Shown: positions 26,416 through 35,756, counted from the stretch's first letter. The stretch is 64,000 bases of DNA from Chryseobacterium aquifrigidense (GCF_006716485.1 NZ_VFPD01000001.1:86760-150759), one strand, 5' to 3'. Numbers and translations are program-made. Notes: a model not told the origin generated them from the letters alone.

Positions 26416-28378
26416 GGATGTTGAGTTCTATATTAATTGTTGTTCCCTGATTATCAGAACTTATTTCCATTTTTCCTTTCAGGTAGTTGACTCTGTTTTT
26501 CAGATTACGAAGTCCCATACTTTTGGTAGTGTTTTCTATATTTTTATCGAATCCTTTTCCGTTATCTTCAATCGTTATCAGAAAATTCTCGCCGGATTGT
26601 GAGCATTGAAGCAGGATATTGCTGGCCTCGGCATGTTTTACAGCATTGGCCAATAGCTCCTGTACAATTCGATAGATATTAAGCTGGACATTTAAAGGTA
26701 ATTTCTTTTCAATATCAATAGCCTGAAAATCAATTTCAAGGTTTTTTCTGTTGTAAAATTCACACAGGTCGAGTATAGCGGTTTCCAAACCAAAATTAAG
26801 CAATGATTCAGGCATTAAGTTTCTGGCTACATGCCGGAGTTCACTTACAGAGCTGTCCAGCTGTCCCAGTATCTTATAAAACTCCTGATCTTTTTCAGGG
26901 TGCAGGTGGTTGGAAGACCAGGTAGAAAAATTGATCTTTACTCCGGCAAGCATTCCTCCCAGACCATCATGAAGGTCTCTTGCAATACGTTCTCTTTCCC
27001 TTTCTTCACCGTCAAGAATGGCTTTGGTTAACGATAATTCTTCCTTTTGCTTAATATCATTGATTCTCTGTTCGTTTATTTTTTTGTTTTTTCTGAAAAT
27101 AATAAACAGGAAGATCAGAAGACTTAATGCCAGTAATAAAACAAGACCCATTCCCCACAAATAAGAGTTCTTCTTGTTTACTTCCAGATCTTTTTGATTT
27201 TTCTCAGCATTTAAGGTTGCTATTTTTCTTTCTTTCTCAGCGGTATTGAATTTAGATTCAAGTTTGTTGATTTCAATTTTTACATTCTCTGTATTAAGGC
27301 TGTCATTCAACCTGGAGTATTTCTGTTCCCATATCAGCGCTTCTTTGGTATCTCCCGATTCTTCATTAAGTAAAGAAAGCTGTTTGTAAAAGGTTTTTCT
27401 GTTATTAAGATCAATAGCTAAAGATTTTTCTTTTAAAACATCTTCCAGGGTAGTCTTGGCCTCCTTATACCTTTTAAGTTTCTTTAAAATATCAAACTTG
27501 TTGAAATAAAACATTTGAGCCAGAAGATTCTGATTGTACTTTCTGGTATAAAAAATTCCCTTTTCTATCACAGGAAGTGCTTCTTCATTTTTTTGGCGGG
27601 TAATATACAATAAGGTTTTACTGTAATAATAAAATGCATTGGATGAAGATTCAGGATATGCTTTGATAAGTTTTTCAGCTTTACGCAGATACTTTTCCGC
27701 TTCATCTCCATGGGCCTGATAACAGAAATTGTTGGCAGCATTGAGATAGGTAAAAAATAACTCAGCAGAATTGGGGTAGTTTTTTTCAAGGATTTCCAGG
27801 GCTTTGTTATTGTAATCCTCAGCTTTTTTAAACTGAGCATTATAAGTAAGAATAACCGCAAGCTGAGTATATAGAAATCCTAAATTCCTGCTGTTTTCAT
27901 ATTTTTCAACCAGTGGGATACTTTTTTCAAGCATTATCTTGACCAAAGGAATATAACCCTCTTTATCCTTTTGAGAAACTCCGTAGCTGTACCACGCGAG
28001 TGCCTGAAAGAAATCAGACTCTTCATTTTTGAACTTCGATAACGATTGTATCGCCTGTTGATAGGAAGCCGCAGCTTTCTTCTTATTCCTGTCCAGATTA
28101 TATTGTCCTTCGTAATAATAATATTTTGCCGAAATAAAAGGATTGTTTTGAGCCAGTATTTTCCCTTTTGCAAGATATTTTTTACTTAAAACGGAATCAC
28201 TGTTCCTGTAATAATTTGATAAAAGGAATGAAGCGGTTGCTTTTGATGTATCGGGATAAGTTCCTTTTGTAATGTTTTGTAAGCTGTCTATATAAGATTT
28301 CTCATTAAGCGGAATGATTTGTTGGGATTGTAACGCAAAAGACAAAAACAGGCTTAACAGGACAAGTAATCTCTTCAT
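26405..28378 (-). CDS. TPR sensor histidine kinase (HisKA_3 type)
   Basis: A 657-aa kinase with a signal peptide (MKRLLVLLSLFLSFALQSQ) and an export-side sensor of TPR-like helices (about residues 25-370) plus coiled coil. One TM helix (about 404-427) is followed by a HisKA_3 dimerisation domain with phospho-His in RIARDLHDGLGGML (about 469). The ATPase domain has N-box ELLANAVKHAEA and G-box EDNGKGFDK. This TPR-TM-HisKA_3 plan is typical of Flavobacteriia and pairs with NarL regulators. The regulator gene overlaps its 3' end by 11 bp. Confidence 0.95.
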   Translation of the reverse strand: MKRLLVLLSLFLSFALQSQQIIPLNEKSYIDSLQNITKGTYPDTSKATASFLLSNYYRNSDSVLSKKYLAKGKILAQNNPFISAKYYYYEGQYNLDRNKKKAAASYQQAIQSLSKFKNEESDFFQALAWYSYGVSQKDKEGYIPLVKIMLEKSIPLVEKYENSRNLGFLYTQLAVILTYNAQFKKAEDYNNKALEILEKNYPNSAELFFTYLNAANNFCYQAHGDEAEKYLRKAEKLIKAYPESSSNAFYYYSKTLLYITRQKNEEALPVIEKGIFYTRKYNQNLLAQMFYFNKFDILKKLKRYKEAKTTLEDVLKEKSLAIDLNNRKTFYKQLSLLNEESGDTKEALIWEQKYSRLNDSLNTENVKIEINKLESKFNTAEKERKIATLNAEKNQKDLEVNKKNSYLWGMGLVLLLALSLLIFLFIIFRKNKKINEQRINDIKQKEELSLTKAILDGEERERERIARDLHDGLGGMLAGVKINFSTWSSNHLHPEKDQEFYKILGQLDSSVSELRHVARNLMPESLLNFGLETAILDLCEFYNRKNLEIDFQAIDIEKKLPLNVQLNIYRIVQELLANAVKHAEASNILLQCSQSGENFLITIEDNGKGFDKNIENTTKSMGLRNLKNRVNYLKGKMEISSDNQGTTINIELNIHGE

Positions 28379-28484
28379 TATGGATCGATTCTGTAGAATA
28401 TTTTTTTAAACGCTCAATTTAACTAAAAATTTTAGCATAAAAAATACCTGAATTTAGGTAGAAAAAATTACTGGTTTTTAAGGA

Positions 28485-28515
28485 TTGATAGACGTAGGTG
28501 ATGCTCATAGCTTTG
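28485..28515 (+). promoter_or_regulatory. Promoter of the lipoprotein gene at 28579
   Basis: TTG at 28485-28487, a 20-nt spacer, then TAGCTTTG at 28508-28515, an exact TAnnTTTG. The predicted leader is about 60 nt. Confidence 0.6.
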
Positions 28516-28578
28516 CAAACATCAAATCATGAATCATAGAATATTCAATATAGTAACTAAAATTTAAACAAAAAGATT

Positions 28579-28995
28579 ATGAAAAAAATGAGAATGAATC
28601 AGCTGTTAAGAGGAGCATTTGTTGCAGTAATAGCAGCAATGTTTATTGGATTTACGGCTTCATGCAGTAAAGATAACGATGACAATGAGAATGGAGCAGG
28701 GAAAAGTCATAAAGTGGTTTTTAAAGCAATCGCTTCTTCAGGAAGTAATATTGATGTAGCGGTGTACGGAATTGACGGTAACCCAACTACAGCATCAAGT
28801 CTGAGCGGATCAACATGGTCCAGCCCTGAAGTGACATCAGAACCCGGAGCATACAGTGCCAATGTTGCCGTAAACGCAGTTGGACCGAATGCTTCTGCAA
28901 CTTTGAAGGTTCAGATCTGGGTAGACGGAGAGTTGAAGAAAGAAGGAACTTCCAGCGGACAATATCTGTCAGCTTCTACAAGCTATACATTTTAA
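28579..28995 (+). CDS. Small lipoprotein, paralogue of the one at 25300; MmpS-like layout
   Basis: A 138-aa lipoprotein (lipobox TASC, then SKDNDDNENG acidic tether). The mature domain VVFKAIASSGSNIDVAVYG ... STWSSPEV ... ATLKVQIWVDGELKKEGTSSG aligns by eye with the 25300 protein and with the general MmpS pattern. Its gene is divergent from the TPR kinase, so the two paralogues bracket the two-component pair on both sides. Function is unknown; regulation by the adjacent system is inferred from position only. Confidence 0.82.
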   Translation: MKKMRMNQLLRGAFVAVIAAMFIGFTASCSKDNDDNENGAGKSHKVVFKAIASSGSNIDVAVYGIDGNPTTASSLSGSTWSSPEVTSEPGAYSANVAVNAVGPNASATLKVQIWVDGELKKEGTSSGQYLSASTSYTF

Positions 28996-29015
28996 TATTA
29001 AATTATTTAGGACAA

Positions 29016-29051
29016 AAAAGCGGCGCTGAGATCATTCTCAGCGCCGCTTTT
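29016..29051. terminator. Strong bidirectional terminator
   Basis: A 15-bp perfect stem AAAAGCGGCGCTGAG / CTCAGCGCCGCTTTT with a 6-nt loop, serving the lipoprotein gene and the convergent tyrS. Confidence 0.92.
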
Positions 29052-29063
29052 ATATATATTCTA

Positions 29064-30359
29064 CTAGTTTGCTTTTACAATAAAGTAGCTTTTCTTACCT
29101 TTTTGTAATAATAAGAACTTACCATCGATAAGATCTGTTTCATTAGCGGTAAAAGTATCATTCACTTTTTGCTTGTTGACAGAGATTGAATTTCCTTTGA
29201 TCTCTCTCTGAGCTTCACTCTTAGATTTTAAGAACCCTGATTTTTCAGAAAGAAGATCAATAATATTTACTCCTAAAACATCAGCTTTTGCAATTTCTTT
29301 CTGAGGAACCCCGTCAAAAACTTCAAGGAATGTTTCTTCATCAAGACTTACAAGATCTTCAGCAGTAGAACGGCCGAAAAGAATTTCAGAAGCTTTAAGC
29401 GCTTTTTCATACTCTTCTCTTCCATGTACCCAAACTGTAACCTCTTCTGCAAGTTTCTTCTGTAATTTTCTTTCGTGGGCAGCTGTTTTGTGCTCTTCAA
29501 TTAAAGCCTCAATTTCTTCTTTTCCTAAGAATGTGTAGAACTTGATAAATCTTTCAGCATCCTCATCAGTAGCATTCAGCCAGAACTGGTAGAACTTGTA
29601 AGGAGAAGTTTTCTTTTTATCCAGCCAGTAATTTTCACCGCTCTCAGACTTCCCGAACTTCGAACCGTCTGCCTTGGTAATCAATGGAACTGTTAATGCA
29701 AATGCCTCACCCTGAGCTTTTCTACGGATCAATTCTGTTCCTGTAGTAATATTTCCCCACTGGTCAGAACCTCCCATCTGCAGCTTCACATTGTTGTTTT
29801 GGTATAAATGTAGGAAATCATATCCCTGGATAAGCTGGTAGGTAAATTCTGTAAAACTCATTCCGTCTGCCCCTGATTCTCCAGAGAACCTTTTCTTTAC
29901 AGAATCTTTAGCCATCATATAGTTGACCGTGATATTTTTCCCGACATTTTTAGCAAAATCAAGGAAAGAAATATTCTTCATCCAGTCGTAATTGTTCACT
30001 AACTCAGCTTTGTTAGGCTCGTTTCCTTCGAAATTTAAAAATTTTGAAAGCTGATTTTTTAAACAGTCAACATAGTGTAAAAGAGTTTCCTCATCCAAAA
30101 GATTTCTTTCAGCAGATTTCCCGGATGGATCACCAATCATTCCTGTTGCACCTCCCACCAAAGCAATGGGCTTGTGGCCATGCAACTGGAAGTGAGCCAA
30201 AATTTTTATCTGGATAAGACTTCCGATATGTAAAGAATCGGCGGTAGGATCAAAACCAATATATGCAGTAGTTACCTCTTTATTCAGTTGTTCATCGGTT
30301 CCTGGCATCATATCGGCAAACAGACCACGCCATTTCAGTTCTTCTATAAAGGAATTCAT
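29064..30359 (-). CDS. tyrS: Tyrosyl-tRNA synthetase
   Basis: 431 aa, the normal bacterial length. The class I signatures are HIGS (residues 44-47) and KFGKS (about 233-237). The tyrosine pocket [14 protein letters not shown] and [14 protein letters not shown] are present. A C-terminal S4 RNA-binding domain (about 365-430) ends the protein. It is a single housekeeping gene. Confidence 0.98.
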   Translation of the reverse strand: MNSFIEELKWRGLFADMMPGTDEQLNKEVTTAYIGFDPTADSLHIGSLIQIKILAHFQLHGHKPIALVGGATGMIGDPSGKSAERNLLDEETLLHYVDCLKNQLSKFLNFEGNEPNKAELVNNYDWMKNISFLDFAKNVGKNITVNYMMAKDSVKKRFSGESGADGMSFTEFTYQLIQGYDFLHLYQNNNVKLQMGGSDQWGNITTGTELIRRKAQGEAFALTVPLITKADGSKFGKSESGENYWLDKKKTSPYKFYQFWLNATDEDAERFIKFYTFLGKEEIEALIEEHKTAAHERKLQKKLAEEVTVWVHGREEYEKALKASEILFGRSTAEDLVSLDEETFLEVFDGVPQKEIAKADVLGVNIIDLLSEKSGFLKSKSEAQREIKGNSISVNKQKVNDTFTANETDLIDGKFLLLQKGKKSYFIVKAN

Positions 30360-30385
30360 TGATTTTTAACTTTAATTTTAAGTTG

Positions 30386-30393
30386 CAAAGATA
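30386..30393 (-). promoter_or_regulatory. -7 box of tyrS
   Basis: The minus strand reads TATCTTTG, an exact TAnnTTTG, 26 bp before the tyrS ATG. No TTG is found at -33. Confidence 0.45.
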
Positions 30394-30449
30394 GTAAATT
30401 CATAAGTATTAAGGGTAAAGCCTTTTTACCATTTTACCTTTCCTATACT

Positions 30450-30479
30450 TTGTTTTTCAGCCCAAATAATCTATATTTG
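30450..30479 (+). promoter_or_regulatory. Consensus promoter of the ECF sigma gene; predicts a leaderless mRNA
   Basis: TTG 30450-30452, 19-nt spacer, TATATTTG 30472-30479. The ATG at 30486 is only 7 nt past the box, about where transcription should begin. Confidence 0.75.
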
Positions 30480-30485
30480 TTATTA

Positions 30486-31046
30486 ATGAACGACGAACAG
30501 CTATTCCTGCTCATCCAGAAGGCCAAGGACAAAGACCAGAAGGCCCAGACTAAACTCATCAATATTTTTTGGGTGGATGTTTTCTCTTTTGTCATGAAAA
30601 AGGTAAGAGACGAAAATGATGCTGATGAAATTACAGTGAATGTTTTTTCAAAAGTATTGTCGAAACTGGATATGTTTGATCCTCATTTTCAGTTTAAAAC
30701 CTGGATACTGACTATTGCCCAGAATACCGTTATTGATTTTTGGAGAAAGAAAAACCGGGACAATGAAGACGCCGTGGAAAACCTTGATGAGGTCAAAAAC
30801 CAATATGCAAAATCTCCCGAAGAACTGTTGATTTCTGAAGAAGAACAAAAGAAGATCATCAAAACCATAGAATCCCTGGATGCTAATTATCAGGACATCA
30901 TTAAGCTGAGATTTTTTGAAGAAAAAAGCATCAAAGAAATTGCTGATGAACTGGGAATCTCCGTTGCCAATACCAAAGTAAGGGTAATGCGTGCCAAAAA
31001 AGTCTTAGCCGAGTTGTTGAAGAATAATGAATTTGATGATCATTAA
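30486..31046 (+). CDS. ECF-type RNA polymerase sigma factor
   Basis: A 186-aa sigma-70 family protein. Region 2 spans about residues 15-85 (NVFSKVLSKLDMFDPHFQFKTWILTIAQNTVIDFWRK) and region 4 about 120-180 (YQDIIKLRFFEEKSIKEIADELGISVANTKVRVMRAKKVL). The ATG at 30486 is chosen because the in-frame TTG at 30450 is itself the promoter -33 element. No anti-sigma gene follows; the next gene is convergent. That is unusual, since many ECF factors are paired with an anti-sigma partner. Confidence 0.93.
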   Translation: MNDEQLFLLIQKAKDKDQKAQTKLINIFWVDVFSFVMKKVRDENDADEITVNVFSKVLSKLDMFDPHFQFKTWILTIAQNTVIDFWRKKNRDNEDAVENLDEVKNQYAKSPEELLISEEEQKKIIKTIESLDANYQDIIKLRFFEEKSIKEIADELGISVANTKVRVMRAKKVLAELLKNNEFDDH

Positions 31047-31064
31047 ACCAATACTATTCAATAG

Positions 31065-31126
31065 AAACGGGTTTAAACCCGTTTACTAAAAAATACGAAT
31101 TCAAAATTGGCTTTAGCCCAAACTTA
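31065..31126. repeat. Palindromic intergenic element
   Basis: A perfect 20-bp palindrome AAACGGGTTTAAACCCGTTT (31065-31084) is followed by a second inverted motif around GGCTTTAGCC (31109-31118). It lies between convergent genes and could also end transcription. I recall similar element pairs between genes in Chryseobacterium, but could not check. Confidence 0.5.
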
Positions 31127-31143
31127 TATCCCACAACTTTTAT

Positions 31144-31776
31144 TTAAAAATAAACCTCTTCCTTTGTTTTCGGAAGAACTATTTTTTGCTGCTTTTCCTG
31201 ATTCCTGTTTTGCAGATTGATCTTTAGCCCCTTTTTAATATAAGTTTCCTTTAAAGATTTACCATACTCAGCAGTATTCTCAACCTCTTTTGAATAGTTC
31301 AGCTGCCCCGTTGAAAGATTAAAATCAACATCTTTCCAGTAATCTCCAGGTCTTCCCGAAGTAGAAGAAGTTCCTATCAGTTCAAAATGACCGTTCTGAA
31401 ATCTGTATTTGTCTGTAACATCCCATTTCCAGCTGCTTCCGCCGTTTTGAGAAATGATCAGAATTCCTTTTTCTATTTTAGTTTCTCTGTAAGGATCACC
31501 CATCATGCCTCCACCATTGCTTTCCATAACAGCATTTCTGGATTTTTCAAGAACTATCCATGCTCCACCAGCTTTTTTCAGGATCTGAATTTCACGGATG
31601 TTTCCCATATCTGTGGTGTCTTTTGTATTGTAAATAATTACTTTTTCAGGAATTTTATCACCATCAAGATCTCCATCTACTGTTTCAATGATGGTAGAAC
31701 CTGTGGGTTGAAATTGTTTTTGGGCAAGACAAAATGTTCCGCATATCATGGATAAAAAGAAGAATATTTTTTTCAT
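31144..31776 (-). CDS. Secreted protein with DGDLDGD motif, unknown
   Basis: A 210-aa exported protein. Translation from ATG 31776 gives a clean signal peptide (MKKIFFFLSMICGTFCLAQ); the open frame extends further upstream but that would put 19 residues before it. The mature start TGSTIIETVDGDLDGDKIPEKVIIYN is a Ca-binding VCBS/FG-GAP-like repeat. The rest is beta-rich with GGSSWKWDVTDKYRF. It resembles the 20386 protein in plan. No enzymatic motif is visible. Confidence 0.78.
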   Translation of the reverse strand: MKKIFFFLSMICGTFCLAQKQFQPTGSTIIETVDGDLDGDKIPEKVIIYNTKDTTDMGNIREIQILKKAGGAWIVLEKSRNAVMESNGGGMMGDPYRETKIEKGILIISQNGGSSWKWDVTDKYRFQNGHFELIGTSSTSGRPGDYWKDVDFNLSTGQLNYSKEVENTAEYGKSLKETYIKKGLKINLQNRNQEKQQKIVLPKTKEEVYF

Positions 31777-31794
31777 AAGAATATTTTGAAGAGA

Positions 31795-31824
31795 TAAATA
31801 TACAAAGGAAATCTGAATGATCAA
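31795..31824 (-). promoter_or_regulatory. Promoter of the secreted protein gene at 31776
   Basis: On the minus strand TTG (31824-31822), a 19-nt spacer, then TATATTTA (31802-31795), one mismatch from TAnnTTTG. It supports the shorter start. Confidence 0.58.
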
Positions 31825-31867
31825 TTTCATCAATATATCCGGTTGATGGTTTCCATTAAAAAATCCT

Positions 31868-31875
31868 TAACTTTG
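31868..31875 (+). promoter_or_regulatory. -7 box of lipA
   Basis: TAACTTTG, an exact TAnnTTTG, 16 bp before the lipA ATG. The nearest TTG upstream gives a 22-nt spacer, longer than usual. Confidence 0.45.
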
Positions 31876-31891
31876 AACTTCAATTTTAGAA

Positions 31892-32758
31892 ATGGAAAAT
31901 TCAGTTCAAGACACTACCGTTCAAAAACCAAAATGGATCCGCGTAAAACTTCCTACCGGAAAGAATTACAGAGAGCTGAGAACTTTGGTTGATAAATATA
32001 AATTAAATACCATTTGCCAAAGCGGAAGCTGCCCGAACATGGGAGAATGTTGGGGTGAAGGTACAGCTACTTTCATGATTTTAGGAAATATCTGTACAAG
32101 AAGCTGTGGATTCTGTGGTGTAAAAACAGGAAAACCGCTTGATGTAAACTGGGATGAACCTGAAAAAGTAGCAAGATCCATCAAATTAATGAAGATCAAA
32201 CATGCCGTTCTTACTTCTGTAGACCGTGATGATCTGAAAGATATGGGATCTATTCTTTGGGGAGAAACAGTGAATGCTGTAAGAAGAATTTCTCCGGGAA
32301 CAACTATGGAAACTCTGATTCCGGATTTCCAGGGACTTACAAAACATCTTGACAGATTAGTAGAGGTAGCTCCTGAAGTGATCTCTCACAACATGGAAAC
32401 CGTAAAACGTCTGACCAGAGAAGTAAGAATCCAGGCAAAATATGAAAGAAGCCTTGAAGTATTAAGATATCTGAAAGAAGCGGGACAAAGAAGAACCAAA
32501 ACAGGAGTAATGCTTGGATTAGGTGAAACTAAAGATGAGGTTTTCCAGACAATCGAAGATATCCGAAACGCTAATGTAGATGTAATCACACTTGGACAAT
32601 ATCTGCAGCCGACGAAAAAACATCTTCCGGTAAAGAAATTTATCACGCCTGAAGAATTTGATGAGTTCGGGGATTTTGCAAGAAGTTTAGGTTTCAGACA
32701 CGTGGAAAGTTCTCCACTCGTAAGAAGTTCTTACCACGCAGAAAAACATATTCATTAA
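31892..32758 (+). CDS. lipA: Lipoyl synthase
   Basis: 288 aa, the usual length. This radical SAM enzyme inserts two sulfurs into protein-bound octanoate to make lipoate. Both iron-sulfur sites are visible: the auxiliary cluster cysteines C42, C47 and C53 ([12 protein letters not shown]) and the radical SAM CxxxCxxC C68, C72 and C75 (CTRSCGFC). The C-terminal [10 protein letters not shown] supplies the conserved serine ligand region. It is divergent from the secreted protein gene and ends in an intrinsic terminator. Confidence 0.98.
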   Translation: MENSVQDTTVQKPKWIRVKLPTGKNYRELRTLVDKYKLNTICQSGSCPNMGECWGEGTATFMILGNICTRSCGFCGVKTGKPLDVNWDEPEKVARSIKLMKIKHAVLTSVDRDDLKDMGSILWGETVNAVRRISPGTTMETLIPDFQGLTKHLDRLVEVAPEVISHNMETVKRLTREVRIQAKYERSLEVLRYLKEAGQRRTKTGVMLGLGETKDEVFQTIEDIRNANVDVITLGQYLQPTKKHLPVKKFITPEEFDEFGDFARSLGFRHVESSPLVRSSYHAEKHIH

Positions 32759-32765
32759 AATATAG

Positions 32766-32790
32766 ACCGTTCAGCAATGAACGGTTTTTT
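32766..32790 (+). terminator. Terminator of lipA
   Basis: ACCGTTCA / TGAACGGT stem with GCAA loop and a T tract. The terminator at 51262 has the same design and loop. Confidence 0.88.
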
Positions 32791-32902
32791 GTTTTTTCAG
32801 GTGGCAGGGATCAGTTAGCAGATATTAGGTAGTGGATTATAGGTACTAGGTTGTAGATCAGTGGTCAGCTAATGAATGTGGCAATTTTTACATTAATGGG
32901 TG

Positions 32903-32962
32903 TCATTATTCCCATCCTTTGGAGGGGTGGCGAAAATTCAAAGAATTTTTGACGGGGTGGTT
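32903..32962. repeat. 60-bp dispersed repeat, copy 1
   Basis: Matches 51451-51510 at 55 of 60 positions. It contains an AAAATTCAAAGAATTTT hairpin and a CCATCCTTTGGAGGGG arm. It lies downstream of a terminator in gene-free DNA (32791-33024) rich in AGGTAG-like words. Confidence 0.75.
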
Positions 32963-33024
32963 CATACAACACTCACAAAAACATCCACAGCAGCCGAATT
33001 TAGTCCACTTTCATTAAAAATTAT

Positions 33025-33918
33025 TTAACAAGTTGTATCCTTCTTAATCACTCCAATTCTTCCATTAATTTCAATAGGCCTGAAATGTTTCTTCTTGAAT
33101 TCAGAAGGCGTTTCTCCCGTATGCTGCTTGAATAATTTATTGAAATAAGAAAGACTTTCAAAACCTACCTGAAAACAAACTTCCGTCACAGATTGGTCTT
33201 TCAGCAGAAATATTTTAGCCTGATTGATCCTGTAATTGTTGACAAAATCTGTAAAGGTCATATTCGTCTGCTTTTTAAAATACCGGCAGAAAGCAGGAGT
33301 ACTCAAACTAACAACTTTGGCCACTTCATTTACGTTGGGTTTTCTGTCATAATTTTCGTGGATATAGTCGTAGATGGTTCCCATTCTGATTTTATCATTC
33401 AAAAACCATTTAATCCGGGTATCATCTTTATTGAGTTCCTTTACTTCGGTAGATCCGGCGAGAATTTGCAGAATTTCAATTAACCCAACCAAAGATTCAA
33501 AAGAGTTTTTATCTTTAATAACCTGTAGTTTTTCAACAACTGTATTTTTGGTTTCACCTGAAAATGAAAGTCCGAGATAGGAACGTTCTAAAAGATTTTT
33601 AATATTTTCAAATTCAGGAACAGGAAGAATAATGTCCTGAAGGAAGCTTTCCCTCATCTGCAATACAAGCTGCTTGCATTCAGTCTGAATACCATAGTCA
33701 AAATTAAGGTGAGGGACATTGGAACCAATCAGTAAAAGATCACTGTCTGTAAAACCGGAAATGTTTTTGCCAACGTGGCGGATTCCGTTCACAGCTTCTA
33801 CATATACCAGTTCAATTTCCGGATGATAATGCCAGAAAAAGCAGTTTTTCAGAGAAGGTGCAAATAGCTTGAATGATTTCCCATTTTCAAATTCAATAAT
33901 TTCTTTCTGGATTTTCAT
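33025..33918 (-). CDS. AraC-family transcriptional regulator
   Basis: A 297-aa regulator: an N-terminal cupin-like sensor domain with FWHYHPEIELVYV (residues 28-40) and a C-terminal double HTH (about 190-290; ... NEVAKVVSLSTPAFCRYFKKQTNMTF ... SVTEVCFQVGFESLSYFNKLFKQHTGETP). It is divergent from the MFS pump across 184 bp, a standard arrangement for a local regulator. The inducer is unknown. Confidence 0.94.
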   Translation of the reverse strand: MKIQKEIIEFENGKSFKLFAPSLKNCFFWHYHPEIELVYVEAVNGIRHVGKNISGFTDSDLLLIGSNVPHLNFDYGIQTECKQLVLQMRESFLQDIILPVPEFENIKNLLERSYLGLSFSGETKNTVVEKLQVIKDKNSFESLVGLIEILQILAGSTEVKELNKDDTRIKWFLNDKIRMGTIYDYIHENYDRKPNVNEVAKVVSLSTPAFCRYFKKQTNMTFTDFVNNYRINQAKIFLLKDQSVTEVCFQVGFESLSYFNKLFKQHTGETPSEFKKKHFRPIEINGRIGVIKKDTTC

Positions 33919-34102
33919 TTTGTCCTGATTTGATTGTTTCTGAATTTAAAATTAAATAAAAAGGTTAATATGGAGCAAATTTTTATCATTCAAAGAGGTG
34001 TGAAATTCAAACTTTCTTTCGATTTTTGCACTTTCAAAATAAAGATACTCAGGCGATCCTTTAATTTGAACAAAATTAATTCAGAAAAAAGATTTAGATA
34101 CA

Positions 34103-35305
34103 ATGAAGATTGATAAAAGAATAATACCGCTGGCAATCGGTGGCTTAGGAATAGGAACTACGGAATTTACCGTAATGGGACTGCTGCCGGATATTGCCAA
34201 AACATTACAGATTACGATTCCGCAAGCCGGACATTTGATTTCAGCATATGCCATGGGCGTAGTTATCGGAGCGCCAATTCTGATTGGATACTCTGTAAAA
34301 TTCCCCCCTAAAAAAGTCCTGATGGCTTTCATGATCCTTTTTACATTATTTAATGCACTTTCAGCTATAGCTCCGGGATACAACAGTATGCTTGTTATCC
34401 GTTTTATGTCCGGACTTCCGCATGGAGCCTTCTTCGGAGTAGGAACAGTGGTAGCTTCAAGAATGGCAGGAAAAGGAAAAGAAGCCTTTTATATATCGAT
34501 GATGTTTACGGGGCTTACAGTTGCCAATCTGGCAATGGTGCCTCTGGTTACCTATATCGGACATACGTTCCACTGGAGGCTGTACTTTGCTATTGTGGCT
34601 GTTATCGGGCTTTTTGCCATCTTATTTTTAAAACTGTGGCTTCCAAATCTGGAATCCAATCAGAATACCCACTTCATGGAAGAGCTGAAATTCCTTAAAA
34701 ATAAACAGTCGTGGCTGGTATTGGCTATTACAGCCATTGGATTTGGAGGATTGTTCACATGGCTGAGCTATATTACTCCGTTGATGACTATTGTTGCCGG
34801 GATTAAAAGCAGTCAGATGGCTTATGTAATGGTTCTTGCCGGAGCCGGAATGGTAGTTGGAAACCTGGTGGGAGGTATCGTTTCTGATAAGCTGGGACCT
34901 GAAAAAACGTGCGTATTACTGATTTTCCTGATGATGATTTCTCTCGGAGGTGTTTTCTTCCTTGCAGAATATACGAATATTGCTTTGGTACTGACATTTA
35001 TGTGCGGTGCTCTATCCATGTCAATCGCCTCACCCATCAATATTATGATGATGAAAGCTGCCCCGAAAAGTGAAATGATGGCCGCCGCTTTTATGCAGGC
35101 CGGTTTTAATATTGCGAATGCAATGGGTGCTTTCCTTGGCGGAATTCCTTTAGAATATGGCTACTCATTCAAATATCCATCGTTGGTAGGAGTAGGCATG
35201 ACTTTTATTGGAGTGGTTATCAGTGTAAGATATATGTACCTGTATGGTTCAAAGACTCAGGATGAAGAAGAAATGGCTGCTGAATGTGTGTCATGCGATA
35301 AATAA
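34103..35305 (+). CDS. MFS efflux transporter (DHA1/AraJ-like)
   Basis: A 400-aa, 12-helix transporter. The opening IIPLAIGGLGIGTTEFTVMGLLPDIA and the motif region after TM2 (GYSVKFPPKKVLMAF, in place of the classical GxLaDrxGrr) fit the DHA1 drug/sugar-efflux subfamily (AraJ/YdhP-like). A second-half copy reads GGIVSDKLGPEKTCVL. The C-terminus ends in a short Cys-containing tail. The divergent AraC gene is its likely regulator. Substrate is unknown. Confidence 0.93.
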   Translation: MKIDKRIIPLAIGGLGIGTTEFTVMGLLPDIAKTLQITIPQAGHLISAYAMGVVIGAPILIGYSVKFPPKKVLMAFMILFTLFNALSAIAPGYNSMLVIRFMSGLPHGAFFGVGTVVASRMAGKGKEAFYISMMFTGLTVANLAMVPLVTYIGHTFHWRLYFAIVAVIGLFAILFLKLWLPNLESNQNTHFMEELKFLKNKQSWLVLAITAIGFGGLFTWLSYITPLMTIVAGIKSSQMAYVMVLAGAGMVVGNLVGGIVSDKLGPEKTCVLLIFLMMISLGGVFFLAEYTNIALVLTFMCGALSMSIASPINIMMMKAAPKSEMMAAAFMQAGFNIANAMGAFLGGIPLEYGYSFKYPSLVGVGMTFIGVVISVRYMYLYGSKTQDEEEMAAECVSCDK

Positions 35306-35326
35306 ATATGAGCCTTAGTTAAGAAT

Positions 35327-35361
35327 AAAATCGCCTGTTTCAGTAAGAAACAGGCGATTTT
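35327..35361. terminator. Bidirectional terminator
   Basis: A 14-bp perfect stem AAAATCGCCTGTTT / AAACAGGCGATTTT with a 7-nt loop, between the convergent MFS and SpoIIAA-like genes. Confidence 0.92.
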
Positions 35362-35375
35362 TTATCAAATAACCT

Positions 35376-35756
35376 TTATGCCTCTACCTCATCTCCATTT
35401 TTACACCAGTAGAGTGCATTGTATAAATTTTCTTTGGGGAAAGATTTAAACTCTCCCGGCATCAGAACACTGAAAACACTGGTGAAATCACGTATCCCTT
35501 CTTTATCTGTAACAATAGCTGAACGATTCCAGTTGGTAAGATTTTTCAGTCCCAACAATAAATCTTCAAGCCATGCACCCATGGTAAAATTATCCAGATC
35601 GGTATCCAAATACAATAAATAATTCAGCTCACCGAACTGCTCTACCTTCTCTTTTACGCGCGGAATTACCAGTTTTTCAAAATCCTCTTTCGTTACTTCT
35701 CCCGTTGCATTGAATGCCGCAACATTCTCCGGAGCTTCTGGAATAATTGTTATCAT
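35376..35756 (-). CDS. SpoIIAA-like STAS-domain protein
   Basis: A 126-aa single-domain protein: AFNATGEVTKEDFEKLVIPRV ... LLYLDTDLDNFTMGAWLEDLL ... WNRSAIVTDKEGIRDFTSVFSVLMPGEFKSF. This is the SpoIIAA-like (DUF3478/STAS) fold found in many bacteria as a small cytosolic protein of unclear, possibly lipid-binding, role. I start at ATG 35756; a TTG two codons upstream is unlikely. Confidence 0.87.
   Translation of the reverse strand: MITIIPEAPENVAAFNATGEVTKEDFEKLVIPRVKEKVEQFGELNYLLYLDTDLDNFTMGAWLEDLLLGLKNLTNWNRSAIVTDKEGIRDFTSVFSVLMPGEFKSFPKENLYNALYWCKNGDEVEA

Noticed and set aside
31777-31833. Longer N-terminus of the secreted protein at 31144-31776
   Set aside because: The extension precedes a complete signal peptide and contains the predicted -7 box.
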